From Rhypophila decipiens (taxonomy: Eukaryota > Ascomycota > Sordariomycetes > Sordariales > Naviculisporaceae): 64,000 nucleotides of DNA. This document shows positions 1 to 10,458 of the stretch, in pieces. Position 1 is the stretch's first letter; every line of letters starts with the position of its first letter. The notes under the pieces were generated by a model. It worked only from the letters and a program-made list of their open reading frames with translations. It was not told the DNA's origin and ran no database searches. The DNA lies in contig MU858149.1 in assembly GCA_033297075.1 (NCBI GenBank), positions 62,001 to 126,000 on the forward strand, written 5' to 3'. The position numbers and the translations under genes were made by a program.

Positions 1-79
1 AACTCGAGATGGGAGACGACTGGCTAGCACGAGGCAATGCGCACGTATTCGGCTCGCGAGCGGCGAGAGGAGACGACAT
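1..79 (-). CDS. Possible N-terminus of a minus-strand protein running off the left edge
   Basis: A minus-strand ATG at 77-79 opens a frame of 26 codons that reaches the window edge without a stop. It begins M-S-S-P-L-A-A-R-E-P, with an A at -3 (AATAATGTCG). The Ser/Pro/Ala-rich start is typical of fungal proteins, but nothing in it identifies a family. If real, it would be divergently transcribed from the gene at 734. It could equally be a chance frame. Confidence 0.35.
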   Translation of the reverse strand, partial: MSSPLAAREPNTCALPRASQSSPISS

Positions 80-733
80 TATTTGCTGCGAGGGTTGTTG
101 TTTTCTCGGCGAGGTAGAGGTCCCTTGAATCGGCGACGAAGAGAGTGGTGAGGACACGGCGGGGCGGTAGTATGCCGACGCGTCGTGGCCGAAGCTAAAA
201 GTTGGTGGTGGAGGCATGATGGCGAACATGGTGTTGCTGCCTTTGTTCTGTCGGGAAGTTTCTTGGTCGTTGAGATTCGGGAAGAGCAACCCGACAGATG
301 GGATGGCAAAATTCGAGGAATTGGTCTTTGGAAATACAGTGGATTTGGTTTCTACTGTCCGGGGGAGACGGCCTGTGTTTAATGGAGGGGCGACGCGATC
401 CAACGCGCTAAAGTGGTTCGCGTGCTCCCCTGCAGGGTTCACAATCAGCGTCACACACAGGCCAGTTTTGTTTATCAGTGGCGTTCAGGGCAAGCGTGCC
501 AAGCTTTCGGGTCGGTGTAAGCCGTGCGGACTTAACGGCCCGAGCGGCGATTCACTCGATTGGAAGCAGAGGACTCAACTCCCTCACCCATTCATTCAAA
601 AAACAACACGCACCTCTCATCATCACCAGTATGGGTCATGCCTGTCTTTGGATGATATCTTTACTAATGATGGCATGAATCATGAACAACAGCCTCTCTC
701 AGGGAATTTCTCATTTTATCGAATTTTTATGTA
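80..733. other. Intergenic region, probable divergent promoter
   Basis: No convincing coding sequence was seen. Open frames here are short and of non-protein-like composition. The stretch lies between a possible minus-strand start at 79 and the plus-strand start at 734. It holds an ACGCGT hexamer at 178-183, the core of the MluI cell-cycle box. This hexamer occurs several times elsewhere in the window, so on its own it is weak evidence. Confidence 0.5.
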
Positions 734-2091
734 ATGGGCCTGCCGCCGGCTGTAAGTTTGTCAGGATCACCAACCACGCAAGCGAGACGAAAATGCTCAG
801 ATACTGACACTTTGCTTCCAAGACCCCTACACCTTCTTCACGATTTCTCGTTGTCAAGAAATCGAGCACTAGTAGTGCACAAACAACTCATCCTCATCAG
901 TATCAGACACCAGGAGCTCATCAACAATATGGAACCAGCGCGCCACGTCAGTTTTATGCCACTCCGCGGTTTTCATCCTCCGCAAAACCTCCACCCTCAT
1001 CCGACAAGGTGACATGGGGGCCAGTTGGGGCATTGACCACACCGGTCTTGCTCAAGCCTAAAACTCCCAGGAACACCCGGTCCACGCAAGATATTATCGA
1101 TAGCTCGCCTCCCTTACCAGATGATTTGGGGCGGCCGCTACCCGACAGTGCAGTTCGCGAGTTACCGGAGCCCATTGAACTACCATCGTCGCTCATACCA
1201 GAATCGTCACCTCCCGCGCCTCCAGAGTTTGAGATTGAGCGCCCAACCAAGCGCCGGCGTATTTCTATCACCTCGATCGAGTCTGAGTCTGATGTAGTAT
1301 CATTCAAAGACGTCAGGGATGAACCAGATGACTTCGACCTCATCCCAGCTTCCTCCTTTCCCGATGATGATGTTGACGAGGAGACCATTGTTAAGAGAGT
1401 AGATGAAAACGATGATATCTGTGAAATCAAGGACGACGAGTTTCCTCATAACCCTTCCTTATGTTCGTCGGATGAAGAAGCTCTCGAGGAATATTATTTC
1501 CCAGGGCATAAACGGGGAGGAGATTTGGTCTCCGGAGAACATCAGAGACCGATATTTTTCAATCCGCCGTCGTTCGTCCCGCTCAATCCTACGGAATCGG
1601 CCCCTGAAAACCGCGCCCTGCCTCCAGACCACCTAGCCGACATCTTCTCGCCATCTAAACGGAAAGGAGCCAGATACGTATCCGGGGGTCTGGCAGCAGA
1701 ACTCCGTGATTGGCTCGTTGATGTGAAAACAGAAAGCGAGAAACCAGTCTCCTCGGCTGCGATCGCCAGACTGACTATCGATAACCTTCGGAATAGTGGG
1801 CCGGGAATAATTTTCATATCAGGTAATCTGACACCTCCAGCGGTTATGCCGGATTCAGAAGCGCCAGGGTTTCGTGCCATTCTAGTCGGCGAGGGCGGGC
1901 TGGTCAACGAGGGTCATGGAAACTTGGAAGACAAGAGCAGACACAAGCAGAAAACTTCTGTTTCGCCCGGGGATGTTGTCGGGATTGCACCTCCTGCCTG
2001 GGATATAGATTTGCCCGGCCAGGGGAGGTGGTCAGTTGCGTCCCGGTGGGATGTTATGAGCAATACCCATCAATCGAGACCAGAAGGATAA
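734..2091 (+). CDS. Uncharacterised, probably nuclear, fungal protein (428 aa)
   Basis: I do not recognise the family. The model is an 18-nt first coding exon (734-751, MGLPPA), an intron at 752-822 (GTAAGT donor, CTGAC branch site, AAG acceptor) and exon 2 at 823-2091; both junctions are phase 0. Exon 2 is protein-like well upstream of the first in-frame GTG at 1009, reading TPTPSSRFL and QFYATPRF, so the upstream exon is needed. The N-terminal half is Ser/Pro-rich and disordered, with a basic nuclear-localisation-type patch (PTKRRRIS), followed by a strongly acidic middle. The C-terminal 120 residues look folded (GLAAELRDWLVDVK, FRAILVGEGG, SPGDVVGIAPPAWD, GRWSVASRWDV), alternating beta-like segments with Gly/Pro turns. 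A small OB-like domain is possible, but that is only inference from the pattern. The AAG acceptor and the start are the least certain parts. Confidence 0.6.
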
Positions 2092-2732
2092 GGTCTGGGA
2101 AGTGTTGTAATAATATCATGTAGCTCTCATGACTGATGAATAACGTGGCCTAATGCCGATATGGAGAAGAATATGGAGATCATTTACCACACGACACTTA
2201 TATCTCCCGATTGAATTTTGTTGATCGTATAGTATCCGTACCAGATCTTTGGTCATCCTTCAAGTTCCACCATGCGGTTTGAGTGTTTTCTTGCTTGCTG
2301 AATATATGTTGGCTTGGTCTTACTCAAAGTATGAGCGATTGCAAAATTGAAACCCCATTAACGTTATCTATTTTGGTGTGAATTTCCGATTCGCAGTTCC
2401 TTTTCATCAGCTCTAGACCCAAGGGGGTTCGTGGCCCGCCAAGCCGAGGTTTTACCACGCCAACGCGCTGCAACTCATACCCTGGATTTCTAGTGTTGGA
2501 ATTCATTTCCAGCTCACATCTTCGAACTGCATGTCTCGGTCCAAACCACGTCCATAAAACCACGATAAAGGGATGGTTCTGATTTCCCATTAATAGTATG
2601 GCATATGTAATGAGTCGGGCGTTATCTTTTTCTATCGCACCTTCCTTTGACAGCTCACCCTGAGCGAGCATCGGCGTGTGAGGCTTGCACTGCAGCTCAC
2701 ACTGAGAGATTACAAGTCGTCCCTGTGTCAAC
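2092..2732. other. Intergenic region between two plus-strand genes
   Basis: This holds the 3' region of the 734-2091 gene and the promoter of FMT1. A minus-strand open frame of 174 codons (2324-2848) crosses into FMT1 exon 1 but has no protein-like composition. I see no other structure. Confidence 0.5.
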
Positions 2733-4446
2733 ATGACTTGGTTGTCACCAGCTGCGTCGTCGAATTTCTTTCTGGCGAGCAGGAGGATAGTTGGGCCCCG
2801 AGGACTGGATCTACCAACGATAGCATGCAGAAACAAACATGCCCCCAACCTTACTCAACGATTCATCACTGGCGCCAGGCCTCGCGATCCTCTACGCGTT
2901 CTTTTCTGCGGCTCCGACTCTTTCAGCCAAAAGTCTTTGGACGCTCTGATCAAAGAACACAAAAGTAATCCGGACTTGATTCAGTCGATAGACGTCGCCG
3001 TGCGCCCTCTGAAGCCAGTTGGGCGTGGAATGAAACAGCTCGCCCCAAAAGGTGTGACCATCAACTCTTGTTTTTTATGAAGGCTTTGTTTACTTATAAA
3101 CAATATAACCGACTCTAGGGCCCATGCACATCCTCGCAGAACAGCATCAGCTCCCACTCCACGAGATAGACACATTTACTGGGTGGAATGTAAGTCTCTT
3201 CTTGTGCTTTTGTACGATCCATCTCATATTGCTAACATTAGCTGAATTGGTTTGTAGCTGCCCAAATATGACCTCCCCATCAACCTCATCATTGCCGTCT
3301 CATTTGGCCTCTTTGTGCCGCCACGGATTCTCCGTTCCGCCCAATTTGGCGGCCTGAATGTTCATCCGTCACTACTACCAGAGTAAGCAGTCACTGGGCG
3401 AGAGCACCTGGGTTAGAAAGCCATTCAAAGACTGGATGGACTGACAACCTGAGAACAGCCTCCGGGGCCCAGCTCCAATACACCATGCACTCCTCGCCCG
3501 TGACACGCACACAGGTGTATCTCTCCAGACTCTCTCAGACAAGACGTTCGATGCCGGTGCTGTGCTCCTCCAGACGCCCTTACCCGGCATCCCAATTGAT
3601 CCATCCTGGGACGTAGAGGCACTCACCCAACGCCTCGCTGTTGTCGGATCAGAGATGCTCATTCAAGGCCTGCGAAAAGGTCTCTACATACCCCCCCACG
3701 TTGACGTGAGCCGCCGTTCAAAATCATCCGTCGCAGTCTCAGGAGGCTTCCAGCCACGACATGCCCCCAAGCTCGAGAAATTCGACTACCAGATCCAATG
3801 GGACTCGTGGACAGCCTATGACGCAGCCATTCGCTCGACCAAGCTCCACGAAAAGCCGTGGACAACGGCCATAGACAAGAAGGGAAAAAGCCAGCGCTGG
3901 ACCATGGAAGGTGTCGAGGAGGTCCAAGACCAGGGCTCGAACGAGATGAGGGCAATCGAACGAGAGTTCAAAAAACAACAGACAGCAAACCAAAAACAGC
4001 AGACCGTCAACATACTCGAGTTTCAACAGACTTTGCATAGACCACCGCCGAAAAGGACCAAGAAGCATAGTATCTTCAACTCTCCCACCGAGACAACACT
4101 GCCCAAAAGCGACGCCTCCACAACGACTACTTCCTCAACCGGTGATCCCTCAACCAAAACACTCACAATTCGCAAGGCCTACTTCCCCTCTCCAAAGAAC
4201 GACAATACCAAATCGATAATAATCTTCCACAACGGCCGCTTCCTCCGCATCGCCAAAATCACAGTCGAGGGCAAACCAACACGGCCAGCCGCATTGGTGG
4301 CAGAGCAGTACAAAAGGACAGTACCAGTTCAGCAGCTGATAGAACTCGCTGTGGCAGAAGAAAAGCACAAGAATTCACTACTATCAAAATCAGCAGCAAC
4401 ACATGATAAAGGTAGTATCCTGTCAGGAGTCGGCATCGTCGCCTGA
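2733..4446 (+). CDS. FMT1: Mitochondrial methionyl-tRNA formyltransferase (500 aa)
   Basis: Transfers a formyl group from 10-formyl-tetrahydrofolate to Met-tRNA(fMet) for mitochondrial translation initiation. Exons: 2733-3051, 3119-3189, 3258-3382, 3459-4446. Introns of 67, 68 and 76 nt have GTGTGA/TAG, GTAAGT/TAG and GTAAGC/CAG ends, and all phases close. Visible family marks: LRVLFCGSDSFS at the start of the Rossmann-like formyltransferase fold, the active-site block N164-V-H166 followed by PSLLP and LRGPAPIHHAL, and Asp203 in TFDAG. These match the Asn, His and Asp catalytic triad of the family. A basic, hydroxylated N-terminus of about 50 residues before the fold fits a mitochondrial targeting peptide. 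The C-terminal part (from about residue 240) is longer than in bacterial Fmt and carries lysine/threonine-rich inserts, as is usual in fungi. The start is the first ATG of the open frame. Confidence 0.93.
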
Positions 4447-4552
4447 CTAGAGGGCATTCCCTCTAATATGTCCCAGGTGGGCTCCGGCGCAGAGGGAGCT
4501 GCAGAAACCGGCTCTTCGATTTTGGAAATGATCAGGTCGGTTCTGGAGATAG

Positions 4553-4588
4553 CCTGGTCAGTTACCTGGTCGGTTACCCGGTCGACCC
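4553..4588. repeat. Three imperfect 12-bp tandem copies in the FMT1 3' region
   Basis: Three consecutive 12-mers read CCTGGTCAGTTA, CCTGGTCGGTTA and CCCGGTCGACCC. The first two differ by one transition. They lie about 110 bp after the FMT1 stop. No function is apparent. Confidence 0.6.
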
Positions 4589-4819
4589 TGGAGGCGATAT
4601 GGGCTGAGCTTTTTTGATTGATTCTGGGGTCGGTGATGCATCATTACCCATTCATTGTATTCGGACGGTGTCCATCTTGTGTATCACCATATCTAGATAG
4701 TAGCTGATCTCGCACCTCATTCTCCATAATTTATGTAGTATATACGATGATATCCAAAGACACAACTGGGATTCAGAATGGCGCCTAATATTCAGGCACC
4801 TACCAGTCGAATTTGACTT

Positions 4820-5040
4820 TCCAGACCAGAGGCATTATTCGAGCCAGTCAAGGTGTTTATTCCAGTCCAGTCAAGGTATTTATTACATCAAGGTATTTAT
4901 TCCAGCCAGTCAAGGCATTTATTCCCATCTAGTCGGGACATATATTCGAGCCAGTTAAGCCATTTATTCCAGTCCAGTTAACGCCTCTATTCTAGTCTAG
5001 TTAAGGCATTTATTCTAGCTAGTTAAAGCCTCTATTCCAA
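4820..5040. repeat. Degenerate 22-23 bp minisatellite, about 9-10 units
   Basis: Successive units share the pattern TCCAGYCAGTYAAGGCATTTAT (22-23 nt). They vary mainly by C/T and A/G transitions, for example CCAGTCAAGG, CTAGTTAAGG and CCAGTTAAGC; one unit is short (TACATCAAGGTATTTAT). The array lies in the convergent spacer between two genes. The transition-rich divergence fits repeat-induced point mutation or simple age. No coding potential was seen. Confidence 0.75.
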
Positions 5041-5678
5041 CAAGAGTAGTGCATGTAAAAAATAAGACTGGTGCTTGTATACAAGAGGACCTGTGCCCGT
5101 ATATTAGGCGCCTTCAGAATCTGCCGTCTTTTGAGGGTTCACAGAGAGTACCAATCTATGGATCCGTGTCAGAGGCAACACAAATACACCTGCCTTGATG
5201 ACAATGCAAAGACCCAAAACCACGCAATCGGGACAGCATAAGCATCCGATAATAAGCATTCACAAGGACGTCTTCAGTGGTTATAATTCATCAAGGGTGG
5301 CGAGAGCCAAAGTTGAATTTCGAAAGTTTGATAGTGTACAGGAAATTAATGTAGAACGGTTGTGCCAACACCGCGTAAATAAGAAAACAGCTCATGCTAT
5401 CATTCTCCCAAAAAAGCGGGATAGCATTGAAGAAAAAGGGCACATTTCTCGGTCCTTCCCTAGCTCATATCATGTCATCAAATATCATGGTGATGTTTTG
5501 ACAGCAAGCCAAATAGAGAGGGCATCCATCAGTCCAAAAGTCAGACCGACAATGACCCATCTCCGCCGTATCCTTTGGATATGGATTCCCACAGAGAGCT
5601 GCAGGTAGCATTGCCCATCATCACGTATAGAGTGGGTTGTCTGTCATGCGACATCCCAGCCCCAAGGAACATGGATAT

Positions 5679-6222
5679 TTACATGTCCTTGGCGACTTCG
5701 CTGCCACCGGTCGAGGATGTGTCGGTCTTCTCGTCATGCTCGGGGACAGGACCATGGACGTCCTCCTCGAAGACGGGCTCGACTTCATTGATCTCGAACT
5801 TGGACTTGAGGGAATCGGGGTTGGTGGACAAGCTGCTACTGTTTGAACGGCGGCGGGCATTGGCAAAGTTGAAGCCATCGAGGATCACCTCATCGCCAAC
5901 TTCACCCCTAGAGAGAGCGAAACAGTGGTCAGTCTCGAGTCAAGGCCCATAGCGATTGAAGTAACAGATATAAAGAGACTTACCAATTGCCCTTGCCAGC
6001 GCCGTTCTTCTTTGTCTTCTTGGGATTCTCGTCGGGAAAACCATTCTTGCCAAAGAACTTGGGCACATGCTCCTGGGGCAGAGCAGTGCCCTCAGCAATG
6101 CCAGCGTGGTCCTTGGAGTTGAACTTGTGAGAGCGAGTCACTGATGAAAGAAAGGAAGATTGGTTAGCCAGCTGTCTCTCCAATGATGTCACCGTGATGA
6201 GGGGAAGACTATGAAGCTTACT
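5679..6222 (-). CDS. Stf2/Tma10-like small hydrophilin (128 aa)
   Basis: Matches the yeast Stf2 family, small hydrophilic proteins first described as ATP-synthase-stabilising factors and later as desiccation-protective hydrophilins. Marks: N-terminal MTRSHKFNSKDH (yeast Stf2 also begins MTR plus a basic stretch), then NGAGKGNWG.VGDEV, the family's Gly-Lys-Gly-Asn-Trp-Gly core, then an acidic C-terminus. Coding exons on the minus strand: a single base at 6222, then 6140-5984 and 5907-5679. The first intron (6221-6141, GTAAGC/CAG) splits the ATG after its A. An in-frame TAA lies just upstream, so no longer start is available. The second intron (5983-5908, GTAAGT/TAG) splits the Trp codon of the core motif. 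Coding length is 387 nt. The protein is Lys/Glu/Gly-rich, has no cysteine and is probably cytosolic. Confidence 0.85.
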
Positions 6223-6296
6223 CTTGATGGTTTATGTGTTGGAAGACTGAACAAAAGCCTTTGAGGAGAGTGTAGGTTGTTGCTCTTGATGGGCTA

Positions 6297-6421
6297 CTGT
6301 CGAGCAGTCAGTTACTGTCACACAATGGTGCGGGGTTCGATGGCCTGAAAGAGCGGGAGCTGCGGGAGGAGAGAGAGAAGAGCAGCCGGGGGAGAAGATG
6401 TCTGTATACGCAGAAGCTTAC
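6297..6421 (-). other. Probable 5'-UTR intron of the Stf2-like gene
   Basis: On the minus strand a GTAAGC donor (6421-6416) is followed by a CTGAC branch-like site and a CAG acceptor ending at 6297. That gives a 125-nt intron about 75 nt upstream of the split start codon. The signals are good, but there is no coding frame to confirm them. Confidence 0.5.
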
Positions 6422-6422
6422 A

Positions 6423-8690
6423 TTCGATGATCTCTGGGATGCAGTGATGGATTTGCTATGTCCAAGATGTCGGGAAATGTAGAGATGAGTAGATGTGATG
6501 TTGTTGTCGAAGAAGTGTAGTTGAGAGATGAACAGTTGATGGAAAGAGTAAACGGATATTCTTTTATGCTGGATGATGTGTAATGTAGCAGAGGGTGTGT
6601 GTCAAAGGTCGGGAGCTCCTGGCTTTTAAAGTCAGCTTCTATGACATTGGTAGGCCAGCCAGTCATAAATCGGGATCGATCAGGCGAGCAGCTCCAAAAG
6701 GAAAGAGCAGGGGGGTCACGGCATGTTTGCACCCTTGGACTGCAAGAGCTACTGGCAGAGGGAGAGGGGAGGACATGGGGATGGGCTGTCGCGTGACTTC
6801 ATGGTGTAAGAGGCCCAGAGACTGACAAGACTGGGCTGATCCCGGGCATCCAGTAGGGAGCTTTCCACTCAATTCCATCACAGGGAGCTCTCTAGAGTCA
6901 CCGGGCAATTACGTGATTCCGAGCACTTGTTTGCACCTGCCTTTCCGTCCGCCATAGCTCCCAAGCACGACGATCTCTCGGTCCAATTCAGCCATAGTGA
7001 GATCTACAAGCTCTTATCTTGTCAATTGACATTTGTCCGAAGCCTCCTCACCTCCTCGGTGCCTCTTTGTTGGCATCTTGGGTCTGGACATGAATAACGC
7101 TTGGCGTACGGGGTAGAAAGTTGAAAGAACTCCACTTGTCTCCCCACGGGCTGAGAGGACGTCTGCGGGTGACATCAGCCCGCGCTGCAAGTGTCAAGTC
7201 TCAGGGACTCCAGTCCCCTGTCTCAGCTGGCGGATTGCGGGGTATGGAGTACAGGCCCGGGACGCCATGTTCTTAGTGGTTAGCGTCATGGACCCACTGA
7301 ATACCAGGTGATATCCGGGGGCCGGGGCTCATCCGGCCAGGTGCATTTTGGGATTCGCGGTCCCTGAAAGTCTGTGCCTCAGCAGGCTCGAACCTTCTGC
7401 TGCTCTCTAGAAGCTCTTGGTTCGGTGTTGCTTGGGGAGCTGTTCCCGATCACGACAGCAACCAGCTTAGCTTCATGGCCATGAACCTACTCAAGACTGA
7501 ACGAGCTTGTTAAAGACTTCACGGATTGCACGGAGGCTTCACTATCGCCTAGTGTAGGCGCAGTTCATCTCCACTAAAGAAGCTCGTCATCGGATTCCCT
7601 GGTGAGGCGATTTCTGACTCAAACAGGAGGTCTGATGATACTCGCCAGCACTGGCATCCATTCCAGCTGGAATCCATAAAGTATCATGGAAGGGTCCAGA
7701 ACTTGCAGCCGATGGATGATATCTCCGTACGGGGTACACGCGTTCCAACAACGTGTCGACTACCTAGCAACCTGAGGAAAACAATCAACACAAGTTCCCA
7801 TTTCTTACTGACACATATTCCGATTGAAGATTCTATTCAGCTTCAACTTGAGCAGTTGTTGCGGATGTTGGACTTGTCCCGGATTCGCCTATGTGCCTGT
7901 CCAGAAGCAACCCAAGACCAGGGCCCAATCGGCTGATTTCGACAAACCCTTGATATCAACATCGGCTGATGGATCAGCCATGCCATGCCTCGCCCACGCA
8001 ACTATAAATGGCATTTAACGGCCAGTCCCGACATAGAAGCGGGTTCGTTATTCCTCCCTGTTAGATGTCATCATTCTTGTTTCCTCTGAGTTTACGGATC
8101 CGTATGGTGATATCAGAATGAATCGACCGACATCGGAGCGCGGGCGGGATCCTGAACTGCCCCCCAGTAATAAGGCTGGCAGGTGCTAAGGTAGGCAGGC
8201 TGCTGAAACCCCAAAGGCTGTTCACACTGTCTTGATTAGGTTCAAGATACCGATTTCCCGCGGAGATTACGAATACTGCACAGGAACTGGGACTGCTTGT
8301 GTACAGTACGGACGACGAGCCGAGACCAGTGGCAAAAGCTTTGTAATTCAGCATCTCCGACGCAAGTGGGGTACCGAAAACAGCATTTTCGATAAACCTC
8401 TCAGAACATGACTCCCTCAACGTTGCAGGTGTACAATTGAACGATTGGGCTTTACTGTTTAATGATACCTTTTTGTCGTCGGTGACTTTCAACGCCAAAA
8501 GGCCTGTCGCTTTCCTCTTGTCACTCTGGCACCATTCATTCACAACTGACGTAGATCGCGGGGCAAGATAACCACCACCACCAAGCGGGGTTTGCCATTT
8601 TCCCAGATAACAATCAATCACTTGCCGATTTGCGAATCTCGCATCAACATACAAACACCTTTCGTTCCGGTTCCCCGCGAATTCTACAAG
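6423..8690. other. Divergent promoter region between the Stf2-like gene and DRE2
   Basis: About 2.3 kb without a supported gene. Two AGGGG pentamers (6709-6713 and 6765-6769), the core of yeast-type stress response elements, lie upstream of the Stf2-like gene. They are short enough to be chance. A minus-strand open frame at 8061-8654 overlaps the DRE2 leader, lacks an ATG near its start and looks spurious. Confidence 0.5.
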
Positions 8691-9741
8691 ATGGCTCCCT
8701 CAACCATCGATTTCACAGACGACTTCAACCCCACCGCCCCTCCCTCAAATGGCACCTCCACGGCGGCGCAACAGCGCACCCTCCTCCTCGCGCCCCCCTC
8801 GATCGCCTCCCACGAGGAGCGCATCAGCGAGCTCTTCGCCGTCTTCAGTCGCAGCACGACCGACTTGCACATGCTAGATCGCTTGGCAGCCGGCTTAGTC
8901 ACCCTCCCGGCCGCGACCTACGATCTGATCCTTGTCCTCACCGACGCCGACGGTACTCGTCGGGCTGAAGCCCTCTCTCTTCTCTCAAGCCGCGACGTAT
9001 GGGCGCATCTCGCGCCAGCGCTCAAGGCCGGCGGAAAGCTCCGTAGCGAAGACGGCTCGATAGGGTCCAGTCCTGCTGCCCGCGAGGCTGTATTGGCAGG
9101 TCTTGTTGCGGAGAAGGATGGGGGTTTCACCAAGCCAGAGTATGCCGAGGAGGAGGTAGTACCCCTACGATTCGGGCTCAAGAAAAAGCAAAACGGTCAG
9201 ACTGCTCCAGCCCCAGCTCCGGCTCCGGCGCCAGCGCCTGCAGCAGGTGTGGGCTTTGTCGACTTTAGCGATGACTTCCTCGACGCAGAGGATGATACCG
9301 ATCTAGTTGACGAGAATGAAATCCTGACAGGGGAGGATCTCCTGAGGCCGGTCGAGGTGCCACCCGAGTGTGCGCCCGAGGTGGGCAAGAAGCGGAGGGC
9401 GTGCAAGGACTGCACCTGTGGTCTGGCGCAGCGGCTTGAGGCGGAGGACAAGGCGCGCCGAGCCAAGGCTGACAATGCCCTGATGCTGAAGGCTGAGGAC
9501 CTCAATGAGATGGAATTGGACCTCACTGTCAAGGGCAAGACTGGGTCTTGTGGGTCTTGTGCCCTTGGTGATGCGTTTAGATGTGCAGACGTAAGTTCCT
9601 TTTGCCTGGTATTATTGCTATTTAGTGACAATGGAAGGATGACTAACGAATATCACCTGGATACAGTGCCCTTATATAGGACTACCTGCGTTCAAGCCCG
9701 GCGAGGAAGTCAAGATTCTCAACAATGTGGCGCAGTTTTAG
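8691..9741 (+). CDS. DRE2: Fe-S cluster assembly protein Dre2 (anamorsin/CIAPIN1), 324 aa
   Basis: Electron-transfer partner of the diflavin reductase Tah18 in cytosolic Fe-S protein assembly. Exons 8691-9590 and 9667-9741, intron 76 nt (GTAAGT/CAG, phase 0). Domain order: an N-terminal methyltransferase-like fold without catalytic motifs (about 20-165), an Ala-Pro linker of APAPAP repeats (about 170-190), and the C-terminal CIAPIN1 domain. The first cluster motif is C227-x10-C238-x2-C241-x-C243 ([2Fe-2S]). The second is C287-x2-C290-x7-C298-x2-C301 (twin CX2C, second cluster). The intron falls directly before C301, so exon 2 is needed for the last ligand; it ends with [15 protein letters not shown] and a hydrophobic tail. 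An upstream extension of the frame to 8592 lacks an ATG, so the ATG at 8691 is chosen. Confidence 0.96.
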
Positions 9742-10458
9742 ATACGTCTTCTCGGCGAGGACGTTTGACACAAGATACCCTTTAACATAACGAAAAGATG
9801 ATGACTTGATTCATTTCTGGAGGGCTCAAGCCTTCACTCCACTTGTTACAACGTGAGGCCGTATGTCTTGACTTTTCTTGTGCTGGTCAGAAGACTGTTG
9901 AAACTTGAGCTTTGGATCGGCGGGCTGTTGGGAATATCCACCTACCTACCTTGGGCGTTCAAAGGTTACCAGTCACCTAACCTTGGATGATCTGCTGACA
10001 TGCACATGGTGTCCCTCACCCATCCTTCTATGATGATGGGTTCTGCCTCTCTGTAGTAAGGTGCTTCTGAACATTTCTCATAGAATGCAGTCAACTGCCG
10101 ACTTACCGAGGTATTGAGTCGAGTATAGATCGAACACCTGATGTCTGTTGGGAATATTCATTGAGTCCACAAAGTAGAACATCCACAGGGACTCAAAAGG
10201 CTTATTTCATGCATGTATGCCTCGAGACATCTTATTATCAAATAACGGATTGCTTGCTACCTTGACAACCTTGCCCGTGCCTGTATCTCACACCTTGATG
10301 ACCGAGGAAAAAAGACCAAAAGAAATAATCTCCCAAAGATGCCTTATTTTGGAACCTTGTTTGCAGAAAACAAAAGACATGACAAAACTCTCCTTTACGC
10401 CCGATGGACCTGATAAATGGCAAAATAATCCGGACAAGGCAGGCTTATGCGGAGGCAA
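9742..10458. other. Convergent 3' spacer between DRE2 and KEX1
   Basis: About 0.7 kb holding the 3' UTRs of DRE2 (plus) and KEX1 (minus). No coding or repeat structure was seen. Confidence 0.6.

Larger units (their letters stand above)
4447..5678. other. Convergent 3' spacer with repeats
   Basis: Lies between the 3' ends of FMT1 and the Stf2-like gene. It holds a 12-bp triplicated motif and a degenerate minisatellite (listed separately). An open frame at 5195-5608 (137 codons) shows no family features and is not called. The region is more AT-rich than the flanking exons. Confidence 0.6.

Noticed and set aside
178..183. ACGCGT as a specific cell-cycle element at the left-edge promoter
   Set aside because: The same hexamer occurs at several unrelated places in the window (for example near 7739 and 17085), so a single copy is not evidence by itself.
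216..734. Plus-strand open frame of 172 codons near the left edge
   Set aside because: No protein-like composition or motif; it lies in a probable divergent promoter, and the neighbouring gene explains the adjacent ATG better.
5195..5608. Open frame of 137 codons in the FMT1/Stf2-like spacer
   Set aside because: Starts at TTG with an internal ATG, no recognisable features, and overlaps the likely 3' UTR of the Stf2-like gene.
8061..8654. Minus-strand open frame of 197 codons opposite the DRE2 leader
   Set aside because: No ATG near its start and no family features; likely chance in GC-balanced DNA.
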